NCBI RefSeq assembly: GCF_910593845.1
Contig: NZ_CAJVAS010000005.1
Location: 186,001-250,000, forward strand
DNA: 64,000 bases
Origin: Paenibacillus solanacearum
GTDB lineage: Bacteria; Bacillota; Bacilli; Paenibacillales; NBRC-103111
Reading direction: 5' to 3'
The notes beneath the pieces were generated by a model. The model searched no databases. It worked only from the letters and a program-made list of their open reading frames with translations, and was not told the DNA's origin. The stretch's first letter is position 1. Each line of letters opens with the position of its first letter. A program made the translations under genes and the position numbers. This document shows positions 7,909-16,453 of the stretch, piece after piece.

Positions 7909-9258
7909 ATGGTGAATCGAATAAAACGGAAGCATGGAAAGCGTAAAGACAAAGACCTGGTTAAGCTGCTGCTTGCTGCGGCGGCAGTCGCCGCGCTGAT
8001 TCCTGCATGCTCGAACGCCCCGGGAAAAGCAGATTTGTCAAAGGCCGCCGATTTGTCGGCCCCGGCGGAGCTCGTGTTCTATGCGGCGAGCAGCTCGATG
8101 ACGCCGGAGCTGTTCGAGGAGAAGATCGCCGGACCGGTGCGGACGAAATATCCGCAATATACGCTGAAGTATATTCCGCCGGGCACGGACTTAACCGGAC
8201 TGATTACGTCCGGAACCGTGCCGGACGTGTTGTGGCTTTCGCTGTCCGAGATGCGCAAGCATTTGCTGCAGCTCAGATTGCAGTATGATTTGACCGAGCT
8301 CATTACGAAAAACAAGTACGACCTGAACCGGTTCGACCCTGCGGCTGTTCAGACGATCCGCAACGTGTCGGGGGACGGCAAAATATTCGGGCTGCCCGAT
8401 TCGTTCAATCCGATGGTGCTGTTCTACAACAAAGACGTGTTCGACCGGTTCGGGGTCCCTTACCCGACGAACGGCATGACCTGGGATGGGGCTTATGAGC
8501 TGGCGCGCAAGCTGACCCGATCCGACAGTGGCGTTTCGTACCGCGGGATGGGCATGTTTTACCGGCTCGTCTTCAACGGGAACCAGTTTTCCTTGCCGCT
8601 GATCGACGCTTCGACGGCCAAGCCGCTCGCTTCCAGCACTCCAAATTGGAAGCGGTTACTTGACAATACGAAACGATTTTACGAAATCGAGGGCAACATG
8701 GCTGGCTTCAAGACGGGCAGCGACGGCAACTCGGAGCTGAACTCGTTCCTGACGGATCGAAACATGGCCATGATCGTTTCCCCGCTCTCCTCCTATAACC
8801 GGGAAGGATTCCAGAAGCTGAACTGGGACATGGTCGCTGCGCCGACATTCCCGGAGCTGCCGAAGGTCGGCTTCCAATCCGAACCGCGCGTCTATTTCAT
8901 CACCGGCGGGAAGTATAAGGAGCAGGCGTTCCAGGCGGTCGCGCACCTGCTCTCCGACGAGGTGCAGATCAAGAACAATAAGGACGGACAGCTCACCAGC
9001 CTGAAAAACGAAGAGGTCCGCAAAACGTTCGGCCAGCAGACGCCGGCGCTCAGCGGGAAAAATACGAGTGCGGTCTATTACAATCAATTCGCGCCGACTC
9101 CCGCATTCAACCCGAATTACTCCACCGACCCGGCTACGATTCTGGCCAAGGAGTTCAATGAAGTCCTTGCCGGCAAGCAGGACGTCAACTCCGTCTTGCG
9201 CAGCACGGACGAGAAAATCGCCAAGGCGATCGAAGAGGAGAAGGCTGCGGCCAAATAG
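7909..9258 (+). CDS. Extracellular solute-binding lipoprotein (ABC transporter family 1)
   Basis: The 449-residue precursor has a basic N-terminus, a hydrophobic segment and a lipobox-like IPAC at about residues 32-35, so it should be a membrane-anchored lipoprotein. The mature part matches the sugar-type family 1 binding proteins: MVLFYNKDVFDRFGVPYP, NGMTWDGAYELARKLT, and a tail VNSVLRSTDEKIAKAIEEEK. GAGGGGAT lies five bases before the ATG. No permease or ATPase gene lies next to it, so it is an orphan binding protein that must use a remote or shared transporter, or act as a sensor. Its closest relatives in the window are at 40479 and 57232. A divergent AraC regulator precedes it. Confidence 0.85.
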   Translation: MVNRIKRKHGKRKDKDLVKLLLAAAAVAALIPACSNAPGKADLSKAADLSAPAELVFYAASSSMTPELFEEKIAGPVRTKYPQYTLKYIPPGTDLTGLITSGTVPDVLWLSLSEMRKHLLQLRLQYDLTELITKNKYDLNRFDPAAVQTIRNVSGDGKIFGLPDSFNPMVLFYNKDVFDRFGVPYPTNGMTWDGAYELARKLTRSDSGVSYRGMGMFYRLVFNGNQFSLPLIDASTAKPLASSTPNWKRLLDNTKRFYEIEGNMAGFKTGSDGNSELNSFLTDRNMAMIVSPLSSYNREGFQKLNWDMVAAPTFPELPKVGFQSEPRVYFITGGKYKEQAFQAVAHLLSDEVQIKNNKDGQLTSLKNEEVRKTFGQQTPALSGKNTSAVYYNQFAPTPAFNPNYSTDPATILAKEFNEVLAGKQDVNSVLRSTDEKIAKAIEEEKAAAK

Positions 9259-9278
9259 CATCCAACTCATTGAATCCT

Positions 9279-9327
9279 CAAAAAAGCGGCGGTTTCCCCA
9301 TGGCCGGGGTAACCGCCGCTCGTTTTT
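9279..9327. terminator. Bidirectional terminator between converging genes
   Basis: AAAAAAGCGGCGGTT pairs with AACCGCCGCT followed by CGTTTTT. It serves the solute-binding protein on the plus strand and the chemoreceptor on the minus strand. Confidence 0.85.
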
Positions 9328-9344
9328 CGCTTTCTTCCGCCAAA

Positions 9345-11090
9345 CTATACCGTGAATTTGCCTACGCCCGCTTTTACTTTATCGGCCGTGCTGATCAGCC
9401 CTTGAGCAGACCCGGCCATCTCATCCATCGTCTTCAGCTGCTGCTCGACCGAAGCGGCGACTTCCTGGGCGCTGCTCGACGACTGCTCCGAAATGCGCGC
9501 GAGCTCCTCCATCGTAGCGGATATTTCCTCCGAGCTTGCGGACAACTGCTCCGTCGCTGCGGATATTTCCTGAATCTGCGCGGTGATGCTCTGCATCGAT
9601 TCCGCGACCCGATCGAACCCTTCATGCGCCTTCCTTACGATCTCCGCGCCGCCAACCGCTTCCTGTGCGCCGGAATTCATGCTCTCGGCAATTTCGCGCG
9701 TATCCGCATTGATCGCATGAATCAGCTCCGCGATGTTCTCCGAGGATTGTCTGGACTGCTCCGCCAGCTTCCTGATCTCGCCGGCGACGACGGCAAATCC
9801 GCGTCCCTGCTCTCCGGCCCGCGCCGCTTCGATCGAGGCGTTCAAGGCCAGCAGGTTCGTCTGGTTAGCAATATCGGTAATGACACCGACGATGCCCGTA
9901 ATATCGGCGGAGCGTTCGAGCAGCCGATCCAGCTGCTGAACCGCCGCCTGCACGCTCTCGTTAATACGCTCCATCTGTTCCACCGTGCCGGCCATCAGCT
10001 TCTGATTCTCCCCCGTTTCGGCGGAAACGGAAAAGACGTATTCGGTCACGTCCCCCGCCGATTCGGCAATCCGCTGCACACCGGCGGCCATCTCCCCGAC
10101 CGCCCGCTTCGTTTCCTCGGTGCTCTGCATTTGCGCCTCGGAGCCTGCCGCTACCTCCTGCATCGCCCGGGCGATTTCTTTGGCCGACGACAAGCTTTGA
10201 CCGGCTCCCTCGTACATGATATGCGAGGCGGCGACGACATCCTTCGTCGAGCCTGCAACGTCCTTGAGCAGCCCGGACACGCCGGCGAGCATCGTGTTGA
10301 AATTTTCCGTTAAGCGGCCGAACTCATCTTGATGCGCCACTTTCATCTGGAAGGAGAAATCACCGTGAGCGGCACGATTCGTCGCCGACATCAGCGCTTT
10401 GAAAGGAACGAGCTGCTTCGTAATAATGAACCAGATCAAAGAGGAGAATACGAGAGCAAGAACCAATGCCGTGACAATGGAGTGAATCACTTCATCCTTC
10501 AACATCTGCTGCACTTGACCGTAGTTGAAATCAAGGCCGAAAACTGCGATCACGTTCCCCTTCTCGTCCGTCACGTTGGATAGCGTACTGATATAGGTAC
10601 CGTTCACGTCAGTGTAGCTATCCGTCAGAACGACCTTGCTCTCCTTCAAGGCGCCGACGCCTTTGATAAACGCATCGCCGAGCTCGTATTTGCTCATAGG
10701 AGGAAGCGCCTTTTCCAGCTCAGCGCTCGCTCCGATCATCGTCATATATTCCTTGCCGTCTTGCTTCGTTACGTCCGGATAAAGAACATAGGCATTCTCG
10801 ACGAGATCCTTCGCCGACATTGAGCTAAGGACGCTGGACACCGTCTTCTGATTCTCGTCGGTCTTGACGTCCCCACCCGCCTTTTGTTTGGCGATGGTCC
10901 CGGCGACGAAGGCGCTGATCATATTCGTCGTGATCGCACTCGTCTCATGAATGGTGGTAATGTTACGAAGATAAAGCCCGCGAGCCGTCTGATAAGACAT
11001 GAAAGCCGACACGGAAGAAAAAACAAGCAGAATGATGAACAGCGTCAGTGTCAGCTTGCGTGAAACGCTTCCAGTAATGACCTTGAACAT
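9345..11090 (-). CDS. Methyl-accepting chemotaxis protein
   Basis: The 581-residue receptor has a first transmembrane segment near residues 10-32 ([18 protein letters not shown]), an extracytoplasmic Cache-like sensor to about 200, a second membrane segment ([19 protein letters not shown]), a HAMP domain, and a long coiled signalling domain with the hairpin tip [20 protein letters not shown]. It ends [19 protein letters not shown]. It senses a ligand outside the cell and passes the signal to CheA/CheW, which are not in this window. It stands alone, with the long AT-rich gap 11091-11379 upstream; no clear promoter was identified there. Confidence 0.94.
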   Translation of the reverse strand: MFKVITGSVSRKLTLTLFIILLVFSSVSAFMSYQTARGLYLRNITTIHETSAITTNMISAFVAGTIAKQKAGGDVKTDENQKTVSSVLSSMSAKDLVENAYVLYPDVTKQDGKEYMTMIGASAELEKALPPMSKYELGDAFIKGVGALKESKVVLTDSYTDVNGTYISTLSNVTDEKGNVIAVFGLDFNYGQVQQMLKDEVIHSIVTALVLALVFSSLIWFIITKQLVPFKALMSATNRAAHGDFSFQMKVAHQDEFGRLTENFNTMLAGVSGLLKDVAGSTKDVVAASHIMYEGAGQSLSSAKEIARAMQEVAAGSEAQMQSTEETKRAVGEMAAGVQRIAESAGDVTEYVFSVSAETGENQKLMAGTVEQMERINESVQAAVQQLDRLLERSADITGIVGVITDIANQTNLLALNASIEAARAGEQGRGFAVVAGEIRKLAEQSRQSSENIAELIHAINADTREIAESMNSGAQEAVGGAEIVRKAHEGFDRVAESMQSITAQIQEISAATEQLSASSEEISATMEELARISEQSSSSAQEVAASVEQQLKTMDEMAGSAQGLISTADKVKAGVGKFTV

Positions 11091-11379
11091 AATAAACCCT
11101 CCTAATGTGGTTGATGAACTTGCAACGCTGTTCTCAAGGCGATATATGTCGTTTTATGTCGAAAAACACTAAAAATAACATAAAATTTTATCACCTTTTG
11201 TAGAATTATGTAGTATATATCGGTTCTTTGCCTCTTGGAATTTAGTGCTTTTCTCCCATCTTGCTCACTTTTTTAACGCATCAGCCGACTCAAGCAGCCG
11301 TTCCGCGCTTGCGCGCATTTGCCGCGCACTGCCAACTTTTGTAGAATGGAATCAAGGACGATGAGGAGGAGAACGAACA

Positions 11380-12318
11380 ATGAAATACCGCAGACTCGGC
11401 AAGACGAATTTGAAAGTTTCCGTTATCGGCGTAGGCACATGGCAGTTCGGGGGCGAATGGGGCAAGACGTTTACCCAGGCCGAAGCGGACGCCATCTTGA
11501 ATCAAGCGAAAGATTCCGGCATCAACCTGATTGATACCGCGGAATGCTACGGCGACCATACGTCGGAATCGCTGATCGGCGATTATATATCCCGCGGACG
11601 ACGCGAGGATTGGATCGTCGCCACCAAATTCGGCCACCACTTTCACGGACATCAGAACCGTACGCCGCATTATTCGGCCCAAGAGGTGCTCGCACAGCTC
11701 GAGGCATCGCTTCAGGCGCTGCGGACCGATTATATCGACGTGTACCAGTTCCATTCGGGACCGGACGAAGCCTTCGATCAAGACGCGCTGTGGACGATGC
11801 TGGACAAGCAGGTGCAGGCCGGCAAAATCCGTCATCTCGGCACCTCGATCGGCAGCAACGATAACCTGCATCAGACCGATGCGTCGGAGAAAGTCGGCTC
11901 GCAGGTCATTCAGGTCGTATACAACCGGCTCGACCGCAAGCCGGAAGAGCGTGTATTTCCTTCCTGCCAGCGGCAGGATCTGGGCGTGCTGGCGCGCGTG
12001 CCGCTGGCCAGCGGCTATTTGAGCGGCAAATACAAGCCCGGCGCGACGTTCGGCGACAACGACGTAAGGCAGCGCCATGACCCGCAGCAGACGCTGGCCA
12101 AGCTGCAGGAGGTCGAGCGTATTGGCGAGCGTGAGGTACCAGAAGGCATGGATATGGCGACATGGGCGCTCGCCTGGTGCCTCAAGCACCCGGCCGTAAC
12201 CGCCGTCATTCCCGGCTGCAAAAGTCCCGCGCAAGTGATCTCGAATGCGGCAGCCGCGAACTACGCAGGCGACGGCCATCCGCAAAATTGGGATAAGGCG
12301 ACCGCGCAGGAAGCATAA
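11380..12318 (+). CDS. Aldo/keto reductase family oxidoreductase
   Basis: The 312-residue product has the family TIM-barrel signatures: MKYRRLGKTNLKVSVIGVGT at the N-terminus, GINLIDTAECYGDHTSESLIG with catalytic Asp and Tyr, KFGHHF where the catalytic Lys falls, and YIDVYQFHSGP. The C-terminal part (AVIPGCKSPAQVISNAAAA) binds the NADP cofactor. GGAGGAG precedes the ATG by eight bases. The substrate cannot be told from sequence. It is followed 103 bases later by an MFS gene in the same direction. Confidence 0.9.
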   Translation: MKYRRLGKTNLKVSVIGVGTWQFGGEWGKTFTQAEADAILNQAKDSGINLIDTAECYGDHTSESLIGDYISRGRREDWIVATKFGHHFHGHQNRTPHYSAQEVLAQLEASLQALRTDYIDVYQFHSGPDEAFDQDALWTMLDKQVQAGKIRHLGTSIGSNDNLHQTDASEKVGSQVIQVVYNRLDRKPEERVFPSCQRQDLGVLARVPLASGYLSGKYKPGATFGDNDVRQRHDPQQTLAKLQEVERIGEREVPEGMDMATWALAWCLKHPAVTAVIPGCKSPAQVISNAAAANYAGDGHPQNWDKATAQEA

Positions 12319-12421
12319 AAATCCATGTTTTTCGATCAGACCGTCCATGGGATTCGGGTTGTCCCCGCGGTAGACTAATGACAACTCATTAGAAACTACC
12401 CGCGAAAGGTTTGGAGATGTA

Positions 12422-13606
12422 ATGAAACTGTCGACCCGAATTTATTTGGATGCCGCCTTGCAAAACATTAAAAGCGTCAGTTTTTTTACATTTCTGCAGG
12501 TGCTGATTGCCAGACTTGGCGCAAGCAACTTTGAAATTGCGCTGTCCAATTCGCTGCCGCCTCTGTTCTGCGCGCTGTCTCTCGCGTTTTTGACGCGGCA
12601 GCTGCCCGTGACCAGAGGCGTTTTTTTGACGAGCGGCTATGTTCGCCAATTTGCCTTTTTATCGATGGCGCTGTCGGTGCTGCTGCCGAATCCGATCCCG
12701 TATTTGCTGTTATTCTGGTCCGTGAACGCCGTCGCCGTCATGGTGAACGGGGCCCAGCAGCCGGCGATTATGCGCCGCTGGGTCGAGCCGCGCGAATTCC
12801 CGAAAATATTCAGCAACAACAAGATGATCGGCATCGCCATCGTGACGGTCGGCAGCTTTGGCATCGGCCATTATCTCGACGCGTACAACCATATATTCCC
12901 GCTGAACTACGTCATATCCATGCTCGTCGGCTGCATCGCCACGTTCGCCGGCATGTCGCTGATCGCCGAGCTCGCGCCGCGCGAGAAGCAGCCGTTCCGA
13001 CTGGCGCTCGTACGGCCCTTTCAGGAATGCGACCGCAAGACGTGGTGGATGGGGCTGAACAATGTCGGCATCGCCATGGCCGCGCCGCTGTTCATCATTT
13101 ATCACGTCAAAGTGCTCAATTTGAGCAATTCGCAAATCGCCTACTTTGTCGTCACGGCGGGCATCGTATCGACCTTGCTGCTGCCGCTTGCCAGGCGCTG
13201 GATGGAACGATTCGGCCTGATGAAGGTGTATGGCGCGGCCGTCATCGGGATGGCGCTCTCGGTGCTGCCCTACGGCTTCATCGGCAGCTATTGGGCGCTT
13301 CTGGCTCTTCAAGGCTGGATCGGCGTATGTCTTGCCGTGCACGAGGTCGCTTCGCAATCGATCATGATGAACGAAGCCGGCAAACACAATAAAGAGATGG
13401 CGTATTTCTCCGACTTCCAGCTCGTCATGAACGCCGGCAACGCCGTCGGCGCTTTAATCGCGGGCTTCTTGACCGCCGTTCTGCCGCTATGGGGATGCTT
13501 TATCGTCATCGCCGCCAGCCGGCTGCTCTTTTACGTATGCTACCGCGAAGCGGCAGACGCGGAGCTTATCTCTCCGTCGAAGACGACATCCCGGACGCAA
13601 GCGTAG
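12422..13606 (+). CDS. Major facilitator superfamily transporter
   Basis: The 394-residue protein consists almost entirely of hydrophobic helices, about 11-12 in all, with an MFS-like internal layout: a loop around residue 120 (RRWVEPREFPKIFSNNKM) and a central cytoplasmic loop near 185-205. The typical GxLaDrxGrr motif is not well preserved. GGAG lies about five bases upstream of the ATG. No substrate can be assigned. It is probably co-oriented with, but not clearly coupled to, the aldo/keto reductase upstream. Confidence 0.8.
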   Translation: MKLSTRIYLDAALQNIKSVSFFTFLQVLIARLGASNFEIALSNSLPPLFCALSLAFLTRQLPVTRGVFLTSGYVRQFAFLSMALSVLLPNPIPYLLLFWSVNAVAVMVNGAQQPAIMRRWVEPREFPKIFSNNKMIGIAIVTVGSFGIGHYLDAYNHIFPLNYVISMLVGCIATFAGMSLIAELAPREKQPFRLALVRPFQECDRKTWWMGLNNVGIAMAAPLFIIYHVKVLNLSNSQIAYFVVTAGIVSTLLLPLARRWMERFGLMKVYGAAVIGMALSVLPYGFIGSYWALLALQGWIGVCLAVHEVASQSIMMNEAGKHNKEMAYFSDFQLVMNAGNAVGALIAGFLTAVLPLWGCFIVIAASRLLFYVCYREAADAELISPSKTTSRTQA

Positions 13607-13691
13607 CCGGACGGCGGATGGCGTCGAAGCGATTTAAGGAGAAACTGCCAGCAGCTTGATCCTTGTCGAAACCCATACATTTGAGCGTGAA

Positions 13692-13806
13692 GGAAATGAA
13701 TATGGAGCTCCAACCGCTGTTAAAGTCGTGTTCCTTGAATGGTTGAAGTGGTTTGAACACGACTTTAAAGGCGGCCGCTGTCGCTTTTCCACCCCATATC
13801 CATTTC
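13692..13806. repeat. Imperfect 115-bp inverted repeat (MITE-like or gene relic)
   Basis: The outer arms GGAAATG(A/G)ATATGG (13692-13705 and complement 13793-13806) flank a perfect 13-base inverted pair, TAAAGTCGTGTTC at 13721-13733 and its complement at 13755-13767. No T-run follows, so a terminator is unlikely. The whole gap 13607-14445 has no convincing intact gene. Confidence 0.5.
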
Positions 13807-13838
13807 CTTACATACATTTGGTGCTCCCTTCTACTTCT

Positions 13839-14087
13839 CTAGGCTTCTCTGGGACCGATCCGGTCTTCGATTCGGTTCTCATATCCATGGACTTCCTTGC
13901 CCGTGTAATACTCAGGGTACGTTTTCTCCTCCACACGCTTTGCTTCACTAGAAAACTATGGCGGCGCTTCCGGATCTCCACCGTTCATCAAGTACAATTC
14001 GCGCACAATAGTAAGCAGAAACTTTAGGCTTTCATGCATTTCACGCGCATAAGAATGCCCCGGATCGGATAGCCTTGTTTCATAAGA
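13839..14087 (-). pseudogene. Coding relic with an internal amber stop
   Basis: One minus-strand frame reads as protein-like sequence on both sides of a single TAG: a first half containing LKFLLTIVRELYLMNGGDPE and a second half with VEEKTYPEYYTGKEVHGYEN, ending DRIGPREA. There is no start codon before the preceding stop. I do not recognise the family. It is most likely a degraded gene fragment. Confidence 0.35.
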
Positions 14088-14095
14088 TCAACCAA

Positions 14096-14432
14096 ACTAT
14101 TTATAGGTCAAATCGAATGATTTGTGAGTCAGCGATAGCCAAATAGCGAAATAATTGCCCAATCGAACGATTCAAAGGGTTCCTCCCTTGAATACTTGGA
14201 ATAGGCCAACTACAGCGTCGTTTTTATACTTTTGAGGTGAAATGAGTTGAGTTTGCCCAAATATGAATTGGCTTTCCCTCACAAAGTCGCATCCCTCGCT
14301 CTCGTTGTCATTCAAAATAACCTGACCCGAGGGGTTGCGAAGCAAACCTGCTTCGTAAGCCGAAGTTTTGCTGGGTACGCAATTTTTCAGTTCATACTTT
14401 AACGCTTTAGTAAACTCTCTCAGGTTTAATTA
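14096..14432 (-). other. Start-less open stretch readable in two frames, possible dispersed element
   Basis: A frame of 85 codons (14172-14429) is open but has no usable start. It contains LREFTKALKYELKNC, AYEAGLLRNPSGQVIL and GLFQVFKGGTL. Another minus-strand frame is also protein-like in part (MRLCEGKPIHIWANST, then after one stop RSIGQLFRYLAIADSQII) and reaches about 14096. Base composition is lower in GC than the flanking genes. It may be a repeated intergenic element rather than a gene. Confidence 0.3.
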
Positions 14433-14445
14433 ATTTGTATCGTTA

Positions 14446-14493
14446 AACAAAAAACAGGAGCGCTTCGTCCTCTCGGGGATCGAAGCGCTCCTG
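14446..14493 (-). terminator. Intrinsic terminator of the GGDEF-EAL gene
   Basis: A perfect 13-base stem (CAGGAGCGCTTCG) is followed on the minus strand by TTTTTTGTTT. It lies about 80 bases past the stop at 14573. Confidence 0.88.
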
Positions 14494-14572
14494 TTCGTAT
14501 GTATCGCTGCTTGCCGGTTATGGACCCGCGTTCAGCGCATGCGTGAACCGACGCAGCTGTGCTGCCGTCGGG

Positions 14573-16315
14573 TTAAGCCGACATGCGTTCCAGCAGGCAA
14601 GATATTTCTTCCGCCGGAAGCGGCTTGCTGTATATATAGCCCTGAATTTCCCTGCAGTCGGCATGGAGCAAGAAATCAAGCTGCTCCTTCGTCTCTACGC
14701 CTTCGGCAATGACGTGCAGCTTCAAGCTTCGGGCCATCGCCATAATTGCCTGCACGATCGCCGCATCGTCGGGGCTTACCGTAATGTCGCGCACGAATTG
14801 CTGCGCGATCTTCAGCTTGTCGATCGGAAATTTCTTCAAATAATGCAGCGACGAGTAGCCTGTCCCGAAATCGTCCATCGCAATATGCACGCCGAGCTTA
14901 CGGAGCGCTTGCAGCTTGAGGATCACTTGATCAACGTGATGCATCGCCACGCCTTCCGTAATTTCCAGCTCGAGGTATTTGGGATCAAGCCCGCTTTCGT
15001 TCAGCGCGTCGAGCACTTCCTGCACGAAGTCGTGCTGGTAAAACTGCACGGGCGAAATGTTCACCGCCATTTTGACCGGCGGATAGCCCTGCAGCTGCCA
15101 TGCTTTATTCTGCATGCACGCCCGGCGCAAAATCCATTTCCCCAGCGGGATGATCAGGCCGGTCTCTTCGGCGAGCGGGATGAATTCCGCCGGCGAGATA
15201 AAGCCGATGCGCGGATGCGCCCAGCGCAGCAGCGCCTCCATGCCGATGACGCGCCCGACTGTCATATCGACCTGCGGCTGGTAATAAAGCATCAATTCGT
15301 TTTGCTCCATCGCTTTGTTAAGCCATTCTTCCATGACCAGCTTCTGAATGACGCTGTCGTTCATCTCCGCCGCATAAAACGCAAAGCCGTTCTTGCCTTC
15401 ATCCTTCGCGCGGTACATGGCTGTGTCCGCGTTCTTCATCAGTGTCACGGCATCGTCTCCGTCCGAAGGATACATCGAGATGCCAACGCTGCAGCCGACG
15501 CGAATTTCGTGGCCGTCGAGCAGAAACGGACTGGTCAACTGCCCAATAATGCTCTTGACCATCCGCTCCGTCTCCTCACGGTCCGCGATATCCCTCAGCA
15601 TCAACGTAAATTCCCCTCCGCTTGGCCGCGATACCCGGTCGCCGGGCCGCAGCCCTACCCTCAGCCGGTCCGCCGCCTCGACCAGCAGCAGGTCGCCGAA
15701 CGCATGGCCGAACGTATCATTCACATTTTTAAACCGATCGAGTGCAATATACAGTACGGCGAACTTGCGCTTGGACGTTTTCGCGCCGCGGACGGACAAG
15801 CTTAGCGATTTCTGAAACATTTGGCGGTTCGGCAGCCCGGTCAGCACATCGTGATAAGCCATGTAGGTAAGCTGGCGCTCCGTGTATTCGCGGTGGCGAA
15901 TATCCACGATGACAAAGTAGAGCATCGGCATCAGCATTACCACCGTTCCGGCCCAGCTCAGAAGCTCCCCGGTCCAGTCCGTCGGCACGTGAAGAACAAG
16001 GCGGGCGCCATACTCCAGCAGCTCCAGCCCGGAAATCAGCCCCATTACATAACCGATGACTTTAGCCGGGCTTCCGTTTCGCTTCATAAAAACGACGTAC
16101 AGCAGGGGAACCGATAGCAAGACGATCATCAACGTACTGATGTACTCCGCAGCATCGTTGCGGTAGCCGAACGCTCCCCTTCCGGCAAGCATGAACATTT
16201 CCACACCGGCCAAAACCGACCATAACCGCAGCTCCGAAACATGCTGAAAAAACTTGGCCTGTGCATTACGTCCGCGAGCCGAAGCCGTTTCTGCGGAAAT
16301 CTTCTTGTTCACCAT
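14573..16315 (-). CDS. Membrane-anchored GGDEF-EAL protein, probably a c-di-GMP phosphodiesterase
   Basis: The N-terminal 150 or so residues hold several membrane helices. A GGDEF domain follows (DVLTGLPNRQMF), but its signature reads S-G-G-E-F instead of G-G-D/E-E-F, so cyclase activity is doubtful. The C-terminal EAL domain is intact in its key points: EALLRW, DDFGTGYSSLHYL and the later VIAEGVET. This suggests c-di-GMP hydrolysis, with the GGDEF part perhaps a GTP sensor. The start at 16315 (MVNKKIS) has AGAGGA about five bases upstream; an upstream in-frame start at 16372 is possible but has no clear ribosome site. A strong terminator follows. Confidence 0.88.
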   Translation of the reverse strand: MVNKKISAETASARGRNAQAKFFQHVSELRLWSVLAGVEMFMLAGRGAFGYRNDAAEYISTLMIVLLSVPLLYVVFMKRNGSPAKVIGYVMGLISGLELLEYGARLVLHVPTDWTGELLSWAGTVVMLMPMLYFVIVDIRHREYTERQLTYMAYHDVLTGLPNRQMFQKSLSLSVRGAKTSKRKFAVLYIALDRFKNVNDTFGHAFGDLLLVEAADRLRVGLRPGDRVSRPSGGEFTLMLRDIADREETERMVKSIIGQLTSPFLLDGHEIRVGCSVGISMYPSDGDDAVTLMKNADTAMYRAKDEGKNGFAFYAAEMNDSVIQKLVMEEWLNKAMEQNELMLYYQPQVDMTVGRVIGMEALLRWAHPRIGFISPAEFIPLAEETGLIIPLGKWILRRACMQNKAWQLQGYPPVKMAVNISPVQFYQHDFVQEVLDALNESGLDPKYLELEITEGVAMHHVDQVILKLQALRKLGVHIAMDDFGTGYSSLHYLKKFPIDKLKIAQQFVRDITVSPDDAAIVQAIMAMARSLKLHVIAEGVETKEQLDFLLHADCREIQGYIYSKPLPAEEISCLLERMSA

Positions 16316-16453
16316 GATGATCCTCTGCTTCCTGTATAAGGTGTTAGCTTTATTGTAAAGCCGAGGAACCAAATGTACAAGAAAAATGTGGTTATTTAGA
16401 CCTACATTTCATGACTGAACATACAGACCTGAAGGACTATACGTCGAATGCGG

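Noticed and set aside
11290..12384. A 364-codon minus-strand frame
   Set aside because: It is antisense to the aldo/keto reductase, which has full family motifs and a good ribosome site.
13656..14027. A 123-codon plus-strand frame in the gap after the MFS gene
   Set aside because: It runs through the inverted repeat and the gene relic, has no ribosome site, and its peptide lacks any recognisable pattern.
14330..14400. Possible c-di-GMP or other riboswitch because of hairpins next to a GGDEF-EAL gene
   Set aside because: The conserved GGGCAAACC and ACGCAAAG cores are not present, and the segment lies downstream of the gene.
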